This document shows positions 27,142 to 34,402 of a stretch of 64,000 nt of DNA, piece by piece; position 1 is the stretch's first letter; every line of letters begins with the position of its first letter. The notes under the pieces are model-generated. The model ran no database searches. It was not told the DNA's origin and saw only the letters and a program-made list of their open reading frames with translations. Position numbers and translations under genes: made by a program. Source of the DNA: RUG334 sp045599645 (GTDB taxonomy: Bacteria > Muiribacteriota > Ozemobacteria > Ozemobacterales > Ozemobacteraceae); NCBI GenBank assembly GCA_045599645.1, contig JAZRWI010000004.1:1-64000 (forward strand). Direction: 5' to 3'.

Positions 27142-27591
27142 ATGAGCTTGCAAGCTAAAGTTATATCTATAATAGAAAACGGGAAAAAAGCAAGAGTAAA
27201 AGTTAAGCCTGTAGCAAACTGTAACGGTTGTAAAGCATGCGCAGGTCTTATAAAAGCCAATAAAAATGGGCTAAAAGAACAAGAGATTACTGTTCTTACA
27301 AATAACATTGAAATAGCAGAAAATGACTTGGTAAACCTTGAATTAACGGAATATCAAGGTTCAAAGGCTGCAATTATTCTTTACGGAATACCTATTGTAG
27401 GTTTTATAGGCGGCATGCTTATAGCGCCCTTTATATGTTCTTTTCTATCAATTCCGATAACCGATGTGTCTCGTATCATCGGTGCCGGAATAGGTTTTGC
27501 TTTGTCTGTAATAATTATAATGTTTTATTCACGCTCAAAGAATTCAGAAGCTTTCATGATGCATATAGCCTCAAAAATTGAAAATTCATAG
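27142..27591 (+). CDS. rseC: RseC/SoxR-reducing system family membrane protein
   Basis: A 149-residue protein with an N-terminal beta-rich domain carrying clustered cysteines (ANCNGCKACAGLI, about 23-35) and two membrane helices (about 78-100 and 110-132). This is the RseC architecture. RseC proteins are commonly encoded with rnf/rsx genes and take part in SoxR reduction or Rnf function, so its position 700 bp from rnfB fits a role with the Rnf complex. Length equals the family norm. The next gene begins 10 nt downstream. Confidence 0.82.
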   Translation: MSLQAKVISIIENGKKARVKVKPVANCNGCKACAGLIKANKNGLKEQEITVLTNNIEIAENDLVNLELTEYQGSKAAIILYGIPIVGFIGGMLIAPFICSFLSIPITDVSRIIGAGIGFALSVIIIMFYSRSKNSEAFMMHIASKIENS

Positions 27592-27601
27592 GTGATTGTT
27601 C

Positions 27602-29449
27602 ATGAATATAATTTTATCCGCCATAAATACTAAGCATACTCACAGCGCACTTGCCTTAGCTTGTTTAAAAAGCTATTGGGAAAAATATAATTCAACAACC
27701 AAATTAACGATAAAAGAGTTTGATCTTAATATATTAAACGAAACAATTATCAATGATTTAATTTTACTTAGACCTGATATTCTTGCTTTTTCAACCTATA
27801 TTTGGTCTATTACAAGAATAATTGCTGTTTCAGGTGCAATAAAGGCTTGCTATCCTGATTGTAAAATTATCCTGGGTGGACCTGAAGTTTCTTTTAATTC
27901 AGAAGAAATTTTAAATAATAATCCAAATATTGATTTTATTATCAGGGGTGAAGGAGAAATAACCTTCAAAGAATTATTAGAAGCCCTTATAAATAAAAAG
28001 GATCTTGAAACGATAAAAGGGATAACATATAGATCTGAGAATAAAATAATAAGAAACAAAGAACGACCTTTCATTAAAGACCTAGATGAGCTACCATCAC
28101 CGTTTACAACAGGTAATTATAAAGGCACAGCAAGCTTTACTTATTACGAAGCCTCTAGAGGGTGTCCATCAAAGTGTGCCTACTGCTTAAGTTCAGTACA
28201 AGGAAATGTAAGAAATCATTCCATTGAAAGAATTAAAGAAGACTTAGACTGGTTTTTTCAATCTGATTTTGATCAAATAAGATTTGCAGACAGAACTTTC
28301 AATTATGATATCCCCAGGGCCAAAGAAATCCTTAACTACATCAAAAAAGGAAATGTGAAGAATAAAAATTTTCACTTTGAAATACAAGCAGACTTTTTAA
28401 GTCCAGAATTGATTGAATTATTATCAGATGCTCCAAGAGGAGTATTTCATCTTGAAATAGGTGTACAATCAACAAATCCTAAGGCTCTTTCTACAGTTCA
28501 TAGAAAATTTGATATTGCTGGTCTAAAAGCTAATGTAGAAAAATTAAGAAAACAAACAAATTGTTATTTGCATCTAGATGTATTAGGCGGCCTTCCTTAC
28601 GATACCTATAATGATTTTTGTAAAAGCCTTGATGATGTAGCATCATTAAAACCTGAAGATATACAGATAAGTCTTGTTAAAGTATTACGTGGCACTCCTT
28701 ATGAACATATGGCTAAAAATGGTCAGATTTATTATATGTCTGAACCTCCTTATACTATCTTGAGAACTGATTGGCTCGAACCAGCCGAAGCAGTTATGAT
28801 TTCTCAGATATCTAAATTATATGAAGGGATAGCAAATACCGGTAGATTCAATAATTCCTTAGAATACCTTTCTTCTTTCTTTGATAATTCTTATTCTAAG
28901 TTATTTGAAAGCATGGTTTTCTTTTGGAGAGAAAATAAACTCCTTTTTTATAACTTCAGCCCGGAAAATACAGTTAAACATCTTAAAGAATATTCACGAA
29001 GCCTGAACTTAGATACTTATGAGATAGATTTAATTGACTCTAAGCTAGAACATGAACTCAGATTATCATTAAAATCTTCTAATGCAGATAGCTGGACTGG
29101 TCCTATTCTGCCAGAAGCAGCAAAGAAACCTGAATATAAACTAGAAACCTCATTAAAAGGTTATTGGTATAAGGCTGATCCATTAGCTATTGCTAGCAAT
29201 AGTTCAATAAAGAACTATCCGGTAATATATCAGTTTTATAAAAGTGAAACAGGTAGCCCTATGGTAAAAAGCCTAAAATTAGAATTACCTGAAGCTTTTC
29301 TTATGTTATCCATACAGAAGAAGTTAACATTGGAAAGCCTTCAAGATTTATGGAAACAATTATACCCATTTTTATCAGTGCCTGAATTTAACAAGACACT
29401 CGAAAAACTAATGTCAGAAAGATTGATTCTATATACGGCACACCGATAA
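27602..29449 (+). CDS. B12-binding-domain radical SAM protein with DUF4080
   Basis: A 615-residue protein with an N-terminal cobalamin-binding-type Rossmann domain (about 1-130; ILGGPEVS and RGEGEITFKELLEAL are typical), a radical SAM core with the CPSKCAYC cluster motif near residue 190, and a C-terminal DUF4080-type region ending the protein. Such enzymes usually methylate or rearrange unactivated carbons; the substrate of the DUF4080 group is not established. The ATG at 27602 is chosen over a TTG two codons earlier because AGGTGA lies 6 nt upstream. It follows rseC by 10 nt and is likely co-transcribed with it. Confidence 0.85.
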   Translation: MNIILSAINTKHTHSALALACLKSYWEKYNSTTKLTIKEFDLNILNETIINDLILLRPDILAFSTYIWSITRIIAVSGAIKACYPDCKIILGGPEVSFNSEEILNNNPNIDFIIRGEGEITFKELLEALINKKDLETIKGITYRSENKIIRNKERPFIKDLDELPSPFTTGNYKGTASFTYYEASRGCPSKCAYCLSSVQGNVRNHSIERIKEDLDWFFQSDFDQIRFADRTFNYDIPRAKEILNYIKKGNVKNKNFHFEIQADFLSPELIELLSDAPRGVFHLEIGVQSTNPKALSTVHRKFDIAGLKANVEKLRKQTNCYLHLDVLGGLPYDTYNDFCKSLDDVASLKPEDIQISLVKVLRGTPYEHMAKNGQIYYMSEPPYTILRTDWLEPAEAVMISQISKLYEGIANTGRFNNSLEYLSSFFDNSYSKLFESMVFFWRENKLLFYNFSPENTVKHLKEYSRSLNLDTYEIDLIDSKLEHELRLSLKSSNADSWTGPILPEAAKKPEYKLETSLKGYWYKADPLAIASNSSIKNYPVIYQFYKSETGSPMVKSLKLELPEAFLMLSIQKKLTLESLQDLWKQLYPFLSVPEFNKTLEKLMSERLILYTAHR

Positions 29450-29455
29450 AATTTG

Positions 29456-29464
29456 TGATATATT
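29456..29464 (+). promoter_or_regulatory. Extended -10 element, possible leaderless start
   Basis: TG-A-TATATT lies so that the expected transcription start (7 nt after the -10) coincides with the ATG at 29471. There is no Shine-Dalgarno sequence in between, which suggests a leaderless mRNA. Confidence 0.4.
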
Positions 29465-29470
29465 GTATCT

Positions 29471-30463
29471 ATGAAAAATAAAAAATACTCATTCATTATT
29501 CTATCAATTGTTCTTCTGATATTTCTCAATGACTTACCAGTTTTAGGTCAAGCCAAGGAATTAGAAATATATAATGAATGGTATTGCAGTGATAGCAATC
29601 TTTTTCCAGAAAGACCGTTCTTTGTAATCAGAGATACCTTAGACTTTCATTCTTTTTGGGAAAAGACTAATTTTGGTGGCTACCCTCCACATATAGATTT
29701 TGATAAATATATGGTTTTTGTTTGGGCTCCCAAGCCAACAAGAAAAGATTGTAAAAAGGTTGAATTTGAAAAAATAGTGTATAAAGATGGAAGCCTACTC
29801 GTTTTTATGAACTTTGAAGGCTTTGATAAATACATGACTGGCTCCTTAAAAAAACCTATTAAGGCAGCTATTTTCCCTAAGATAAAATCAGGTGATATTT
29901 TCATTTATAGTAAGAAAAAACTAGGATGGGAAAAATATGAATACCTACCCTACTATGCGCTTTGGGACATGGATAATGATAGAAAGAGACCTTTTGAATT
30001 TGTATATATAGACAAAGATAATAAACCTCTATATGAAGTTGCTACAACAACAGGTAACGCAGCTATAGCAGTTGCAACAACTCTGTCTGTTAAAACCCAG
30101 GAACCTGAATCAAAAATTAATAATCCTGTCGTATCGGTTGATACAGAAAACAACGTTTACACACCAAAACAAAGTGCTGTATCAATGCCGAGACAACTTC
30201 CAGAAGCTCAAACTTTATCAATGCCAAAGGAACCAACTCAGGCGTCTGTACAGGCAACACAAAAACCGACAATTAATCAACCTGCACCTGCAACACCAGT
30301 TCCAACTTCACCTTCATCAAGCATTCCAGCAAAAACAACATCTGATCCTATCAACATAGGTAATACTCCAGCGCCGAAGATTGATAAAGATACAAAGCCA
30401 GAGGTAGCACCTGGCATGGGCGAAGATCCACTATTTGGCTCTGAATTTGATATTACATTCTAA
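29471..30463 (+). CDS. Secreted protein of unknown function with Pro/Thr/Gln-rich tail
   Basis: A 330-residue protein with a signal peptide (cleavage near VLGQA, about 27). A globular domain of about 150 residues follows (EWYCSDSNLFPERPFFVIRD through WEKYEYLPYYALWD) with two cysteines and many aromatic residues; it resembles no family I can name with confidence. Residues about 195-315 are low-complexity Pro/Thr/Gln/Ser-rich, likely a surface-exposed stalk. No ribosome binding site is seen; an extended -10 directly upstream suggests a leaderless transcript. cobO starts 12 nt downstream but has its own AAGGAAAA-type site, so the two may be co-transcribed. Confidence 0.6.
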   Translation: MKNKKYSFIILSIVLLIFLNDLPVLGQAKELEIYNEWYCSDSNLFPERPFFVIRDTLDFHSFWEKTNFGGYPPHIDFDKYMVFVWAPKPTRKDCKKVEFEKIVYKDGSLLVFMNFEGFDKYMTGSLKKPIKAAIFPKIKSGDIFIYSKKKLGWEKYEYLPYYALWDMDNDRKRPFEFVYIDKDNKPLYEVATTTGNAAIAVATTLSVKTQEPESKINNPVVSVDTENNVYTPKQSAVSMPRQLPEAQTLSMPKEPTQASVQATQKPTINQPAPATPVPTSPSSSIPAKTTSDPINIGNTPAPKIDKDTKPEVAPGMGEDPLFGSEFDITF

Positions 30464-30475
30464 GGAAAATAATTA

Positions 30476-31000
30476 ATGATTCAAGCTTATACTGGCGACG
30501 GTAAAGGAAAGACAACAGCTTCTGTAGGGCTTCTAATCAGAGCCTATGGTTCTGGGAAAAAAGTCTTATCAATCTCATTTGATAAAGGCAGTGAAACATA
30601 TCGTCACAATGAACTGCAGGTATTTGAAAAGCTAGGCATTGAATACCATATAACTGGCTTAGAAAGGAAAATGCCTAACGGTAAATTCAGATTCGGGAAT
30701 ACTGAAAATGATTTACTTGAAGCTGAACGTGGTTTTTTATTAGCTGAAAAAGTTATAAAATCAAAAAATTATGATTTGATAGTTTTGGATGAAATTTTAT
30801 CGGCTGTTAGCTACGGACTTTTAAACAAAGATAAATTAATTTATCTTATAAAATCTTCACCCAAGGAATTAGAATTAATAATAACTGGTCGCTGTAATGA
30901 TAAGAGTATTTTTGAATATTGTGACTTAGTAACTTCAATGACCAAGGAAAAACATTATTTTGACAAGGGCGTGCAAGCACGCCCCGGAATTGAATATTAA
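30476..31000 (+). CDS. cobO: Corrinoid adenosyltransferase (CobO/BtuR family)
   Basis: A 174-residue P-loop enzyme that transfers the adenosyl group of ATP to cob(I)alamin. The Walker A motif is GDGKGKTTAS (about 7-16), the Walker B-like segment is DLIVLDEILSAVSYGLL (about 100-116), and the C-terminal family signature appears as KEKHYFDKGVQARPGIEY. The length fits the CobA/CobO type (about 170-200), not PduO or EutT. Its product is the cofactor of the NrdJ encoded at 12268. An 8-bp GC-rich hairpin (30967-30984) falls inside its last codons. It converges with the next gene with one base between the stops. Confidence 0.92.
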   Translation: MIQAYTGDGKGKTTASVGLLIRAYGSGKKVLSISFDKGSETYRHNELQVFEKLGIEYHITGLERKMPNGKFRFGNTENDLLEAERGFLLAEKVIKSKNYDLIVLDEILSAVSYGLLNKDKLIYLIKSSPKELELIITGRCNDKSIFEYCDLVTSMTKEKHYFDKGVQARPGIEY

Positions 31001-31001
31001 A

Positions 31002-31712
31002 TTATCGTCTACCAGGAACTACTACAGTATTCTGTCTAAGCTTTATTCTTGAGCCAAATGGGAAATACCCCTGAACACTAGCACAGCCATAAAGCATACA
31101 GTTAGCTTCCATTATAGTGCCAGGATTACAAACAGAATTGCATCCTAATTGGCAATTATCGCCAAGAATGGCACCGAATTTTCTCATTCCAGTATCAACT
31201 CTTTTACCTTCCAACATTAAGCCAACATGAGTTCCATCATGTTTAAGATTGGACAATTTTGTACCAGCACCTAAGTTTACATTTGAACCGAGAATTGAAT
31301 CACCAACATAGTTAAAGTGTGGAGATTTTGCACCAGGCATATAAATAGCTCTTACGCATTCTGATGTATGTCCTACAACGGCATTATCACAAATAATTAC
31401 GTTTCCTCTTACAAAAGCTCCGTGCCTGATTTCAACATTTTCACCAATAATTGCTGGACCACAAACCATAGCTCCTGCTTCTATCACAGAGCCTTTCCCG
31501 AGGAAAATCTGATCTTTATTTCTAATAAAAGCACCTTCTTCAATAGTGCCTAAAATTGCGGGTTTAACAGCTTTTTCTACGAAGCCCTTCTGAATCCTCT
31601 TTATAACATCCCATATGTTTTCCAAATCATCATATCCATCCAGATGTTCTTCAAATAACTCAGGGCATGGGAAATTATCAATCTGAGAAAAGAATTCTTT
31701 AATATTATCCAT
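31002..31712 (-). CDS. Left-handed beta-helix (LbetaH) transferase-like protein
   Basis: A 236-residue protein with a helical N-terminal ~50 residues and then hexapeptide repeats typical of a left-handed beta-helix (for example ILGTIEEGAFIRNKD, VIEAGAMVCGPAIIG, VEIRHGAFVRGNVII, AILGDNCQLGCNSVCNPGT). It resembles the C-terminal acetyltransferase half of GlmU or UDP-sugar pyrophosphorylase-associated LbetaH proteins, without the N-terminal nucleotidyltransferase domain. Acetyl- or acyltransferase activity on a sugar is the likely role, but the substrate is unknown. A GGAGG ribosome binding site 7 nt upstream fixes the start. Confidence 0.75.
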   Translation of the reverse strand: MDNIKEFFSQIDNFPCPELFEEHLDGYDDLENIWDVIKRIQKGFVEKAVKPAILGTIEEGAFIRNKDQIFLGKGSVIEAGAMVCGPAIIGENVEIRHGAFVRGNVIICDNAVVGHTSECVRAIYMPGAKSPHFNYVGDSILGSNVNLGAGTKLSNLKHDGTHVGLMLEGKRVDTGMRKFGAILGDNCQLGCNSVCNPGTIMEANCMLYGCASVQGYFPFGSRIKLRQNTVVVPGRR

Positions 31713-31790
31713 TTACCGCCTCCATATGATTTATATTCTATTTATCGGACTTTCAGCGGTTAAATGTTAGTCAGTAAAAGTTTATCCTTT

Positions 31791-31820
31791 GTGTATTTTT
31801 CTCACGTGTAAATTTTGCAC
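31791..31820. promoter_or_regulatory. Two adjacent GTG-N9-CAC dyads, candidate enhancer-binding sites
   Basis: Two 15-nt sequences, GTGTATTTTTCTCAC (31791-31805) and GTGTAAATTTTGCAC (31806-31820), abut exactly; each has a GTG...CAC dyad and the second is a near-perfect palindrome. They lie about 160-190 nt upstream of the predicted sigma-54 transcription start, the usual distance for bacterial enhancer-binding protein sites. The cognate activator is not in the window. Confidence 0.45.
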
Positions 31821-31954
31821 ATTTTAGATTCTTGTGTGATTTTATATTAATTATCTAACGAATAAATAATCAATTTATTAAAGAGAATTGTCTGTAATAG
31901 GCTTTATTTGCTTATCTTAAATATATTTTATTATTTTCATACAATATTTTTATA

Positions 31955-31971
31955 TTGGCACGATGTTTGCT
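31955..31971 (+). promoter_or_regulatory. Sigma-54 (-24/-12) promoter
   Basis: TTGGCACG-N4-TTGCT matches the RpoN consensus at every key base, with GG (31957-31958) and GC (31969-31970) separated by exactly 10 nt. It predicts a transcription start near 31982. It is the only such site I found in the window. Confidence 0.85.
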
Positions 31972-32123
31972 AATATATAGTCAGTTCATTGATAATTACG
32001 TAAAAGGGTTTTCCAGTTATTATGCTTCGGCTTCACAGCTAGCCATATATAGCATTGGTCACAGCAATTATCACACTTTATTATGTGGTAAATAGTTATA
32101 GCATATAATTCGTTTCTCCTCTC

Positions 32124-32160
32124 TCAACTCAACACTCAACTCAACACTCTCAACACTCAA
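32124..32160 (+). repeat. Guanine-free tandem 12-mer repeats inside the ncRNA
   Basis: TCAACTCAACAC occurs twice in exact tandem (32124-32135 and 32136-32147), followed by a shortened copy TCTCAACAC and TCAA. Lacking G, the segment should stay unpaired in the RNA and could be a repeated protein- or RNA-binding site. Confidence 0.65.
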
Positions 32161-32281
32161 ATTCTCAGTATTCAAACGAACTCAAAACTTGGCTTGCAGA
32201 GAACTGGAAAACTTTTTTAATATATTTTCTTGTCATCAACCCCGATGACTCAAGTATCCTCTCAAAAGATCCTCTCACTTT

Positions 32282-32312
32282 ATCCCCGGCAGAAGCTGGG
32301 GATTCTTTTTTT
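32282..32312 (+). terminator. Intrinsic terminator of the ncRNA
   Basis: A 9-bp stem (32282-32290 with 32295-32303, one G-T pair) has an AGAA loop and is followed by TTCTTTTTTT. There is no coding gene on this strand upstream, so it implies a non-coding transcript. Confidence 0.88.
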
Positions 32313-32344
32313 AGTTTATTATTTTAAAATTCTTGATAATTTAA

Positions 32345-32376
32345 GTAAAAAAAATCCCTTCCAAATGGAAGGGATT
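32345..32376 (-). terminator. Intrinsic terminator of the M30-like protease gene
   Basis: A 10-bp stem AATCCCTTCC / GGAAGGGATT (32353-32362 with 32367-32376) has a 4-nt loop; on the minus strand it is followed by a run of eight Ts. It may also act as a second barrier for the ncRNA on the plus strand. Confidence 0.85.
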
Positions 32377-32388
32377 CTTTTTACTTAA

Positions 32389-34323
32389 TTATTCTTCTGA
32401 AACTTCACCATTTTCATCGGCTTCAATCATTTCAAGAAGTTCAACCGCAGTTGCACTACCCTGAAGCTTTTCGAAAATCAATATTTCTTTAAGCTTTCTC
32501 ATAATGCCACAGAGACAAATCTTTCTTTCTGGTGAGCTGTTAGCGTAGAAAGTGATGAATTCGCGAGCAATAGTAGAAGAATCTCCTGCTATTTCTTTCT
32601 TTACTTGAGCAATGAAAATATTTTCAATGAATTTCAATCTCTGTTCGGCAAGTTCATATTCTACCATGCTTGCAGCTTGTTCTTCTTCATTTCCCTTACC
32701 CAGCTTTTCGCCAGAGGAATTGGTCTTATCTACATTAGCAAGTATTTCGCTCATAATGCTCTTGCTAGTAGCAGTTTTCTTCTTAGCAGTTGTTTTCTTT
32801 GCAGTAGTCTTGGGTTTAGCAGATGCAACAGATGCTTTTGTTTCGTTGTTAGCAGCGTCAGGTGAGCCAAAGGAGAATGTGAAATTAGCAGCACCACAAG
32901 CTTTGGCAAAAGCCTGTTCATACTTTGCAGTTTCTGGTCCACGATGAACAACGATAAAGAACATTCTGTCATATTCGGCAGGAATATCAACAACCTGATT
33001 AACTTTATAGTCCTTAACAGTGAGCCAATTTACTTTTGGAAGAATGCTTGTATCTGAACTACTATAATGAGCAAGTGCAACATCGAAGGAATTCTTTACT
33101 TCAGAGGTAGCAAATTTCTGACCTGCGAAGCTGACAAGAACTTTCTTTCCCTTCATAGCAGCCGGATTAATTTTAATACACTTAGAAGACCAGCATTTTA
33201 CGCTTGATTTACCCTTAAAAGGAGCCTTATCAAGCTTCATTTCAGGATTCAGATAGAATCTAGAAAGATCTTTGGTGTAACCATAATCGCCATTGCTAAT
33301 GCGGTCATCGTTAAGGTAGTTGGCTACGCAGAAGTTTTTGAAGATATTGCGGGCAGAATTTTTAATACCCTGCTTTTCAATAGCTGCATTAACGCCGTTC
33401 ATACCGGCAGAGGTCTGGGCAACCATTCTTCTAATGAAAGCACGGCGTCTTTCATCAGTTGAAGCGATTCTTGTGGAAATATACTGAGCCCACATGTAAG
33501 CCTGACCATAATTTGCAACTACATCGTCATCAGCCCAGGCACAGAGATTGTTATCTGGTGATCTTAGGAAAGCATCAACCTGTGATGGATGACCATAACC
33601 ACAAAGGTATGGAGCCAACTGAGACATTGCTTCGTTAACCCAAGTGTATTCCTTCGGGTCATGATTCCAATGAATCATATGCTGGAATTCATGAGCAACA
33701 ACGCTCATAAACTTTTCACTAGTAGGATCACTCGGATTAATATCCAGATATAGCATTTCTCTCTGGTTACTGGAAGCGTATTTTGCCTTAGTATAGCAGT
33801 CACCAGCGTTGAAATAACCGCCAGTATAAGCGTAATTTCCAGCGCTTGGATTATATCCGTCTTTTATATCAAGGAGCAATAATGTAATTCTAGCATCATC
33901 ATCAATACCAGGATTCCATTCTTCGCCGAACATAGAACGGTCTTCCGGGTAAATTTTATTGTCGAAAGCGTGAGCAATCTTATCTATAGTGCTCTGAGCT
34001 ACATTCTTACCATTCTGCAAATAAATATAGCAATGCTTACCTATCTTCTTTAAGGTTGCTTTGATTTTTTCATTGCAGTTAGCTTCAAGATTGTAAGTAT
34101 TGAATGTTGCCTGATCTCCTACTTCAGCTGGTTTTACATCAGCAAAAGCGCGACCTTCACGAACATTTTCCTGACCGACAGAAATACGTTCGCTATCAGC
34201 GATGTTTCTAGTGTTCTGAATGAACATCTGAGTAAGGTCTACTGCTCCAGCGGCAAAGGAAGGGGCAGAAAGAGTGATTGCGAGCGCTGCAGCTCCAATA
34301 ATTTTGTTAAAAGCTTTCGGCAT
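32389..34323 (-). CDS. Secreted zinc metalloprotease, M30 (hyicolysin)-like
   Basis: A 644-residue protein with a signal peptide (cleavage after SFA, about 24). The gluzincin-type zinc site is HEFQH at 211-215, with a probable third ligand in WVNEAMSQ (E231). The surrounding ARITLLLLDIKDGYN and GGYFNAGD segments are typical of M30-like extracellular peptidases. A beta-rich region follows, then a Lys/Ala/Thr-rich linker (about 500-525) and a helical C-terminal ~115 residues that may be a regulatory or docking part. It has an AAGGAG ribosome binding site, a TATAAT element about 40 nt upstream on the minus strand and its own terminator. Exact family assignment needs a profile search; HExxH protease function is well supported. 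Confidence 0.75.
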   Translation of the reverse strand: MPKAFNKIIGAAALAITLSAPSFAAGAVDLTQMFIQNTRNIADSERISVGQENVREGRAFADVKPAEVGDQATFNTYNLEANCNEKIKATLKKIGKHCYIYLQNGKNVAQSTIDKIAHAFDNKIYPEDRSMFGEEWNPGIDDDARITLLLLDIKDGYNPSAGNYAYTGGYFNAGDCYTKAKYASSNQREMLYLDINPSDPTSEKFMSVVAHEFQHMIHWNHDPKEYTWVNEAMSQLAPYLCGYGHPSQVDAFLRSPDNNLCAWADDDVVANYGQAYMWAQYISTRIASTDERRRAFIRRMVAQTSAGMNGVNAAIEKQGIKNSARNIFKNFCVANYLNDDRISNGDYGYTKDLSRFYLNPEMKLDKAPFKGKSSVKCWSSKCIKINPAAMKGKKVLVSFAGQKFATSEVKNSFDVALAHYSSSDTSILPKVNWLTVKDYKVNQVVDIPAEYDRMFFIVVHRGPETAKYEQAFAKACGAANFTFSFGSPDAANNETKASVASAKPKTTAKKTTAKKKTATSKSIMSEILANVDKTNSSGEKLGKGNEEEQAASMVEYELAEQRLKFIENIFIAQVKKEIAGDSSTIAREFITFYANSSPERKICLCGIMRKLKEILIFEKLQGSATAVELLEMIEADENGEVSEE

Positions 34324-34402
34324 AAGCTTATGCTCCTTATTAAACTTATTCTTATCAATTATAATTATTTTTGGGTTGTACCGCCACCCTTTTTTAAATT
34401 TT

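Larger units (their letters stand above)
31982..32312 (+). ncRNA. Candidate sigma-54-dependent structured regulatory RNA
   Basis: About 330 nt lie between a sigma-54 promoter and an intrinsic terminator with no credible open reading frame. A long-range helix closes the core: GTTTTCCAGTT (32008-32018) pairs perfectly with AACTGGAAAAC (32202-32212) and extends with A-T and G-T pairs to about 17 bp. Inside it are a nested hairpin ATGCT/AGCAT plus GGCT/AGCC (32022-32055), an 8-bp hairpin around 32069-32090 and a ~54-nt guanine-free segment (about 32113-32166) with CTCCTCTC and tandem 12-mers. After the core come a GTCATC/GATGAC hairpin (32232-32249, loop AACCCC) and two ATCCTCTCA copies before the terminator. 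It does not look like 6S, tmRNA, RNase P or SRP RNA. Sigma-54-dependent regulatory RNAs are known in other bacteria (Qrr, CrcZ). Confidence 0.6.

Noticed and set aside
27081..27308. Longer start of the minus-strand gene ending at 26466
   Set aside because: It would overlap rseC and bury the signal peptide in the middle of the protein; the ATG at 27080 is better.
30967..30984. GGGCGTGC-AA-GCACGCCC hairpin as the cobO terminator
   Set aside because: It lies inside the cobO coding end, has no T run, and encodes the conserved GVQARPGIE tail; probably a by-product of codon choice, though it may slow convergent transcription.
32022..32042. Short ORF (ATG CTT ... TAG) at the start of the ncRNA
   Set aside because: Only six codons, no properly spaced ribosome binding site, and it falls inside a hairpin.
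31982..32312. 6S RNA, tmRNA, RNase P or SRP RNA
   Set aside because: The expected motifs (central bubble of 6S, tRNA-like ends and tag ORF, P4 core, SRP domain IV loop) are not seen, and a sigma-54 promoter would be atypical for these housekeeping RNAs.
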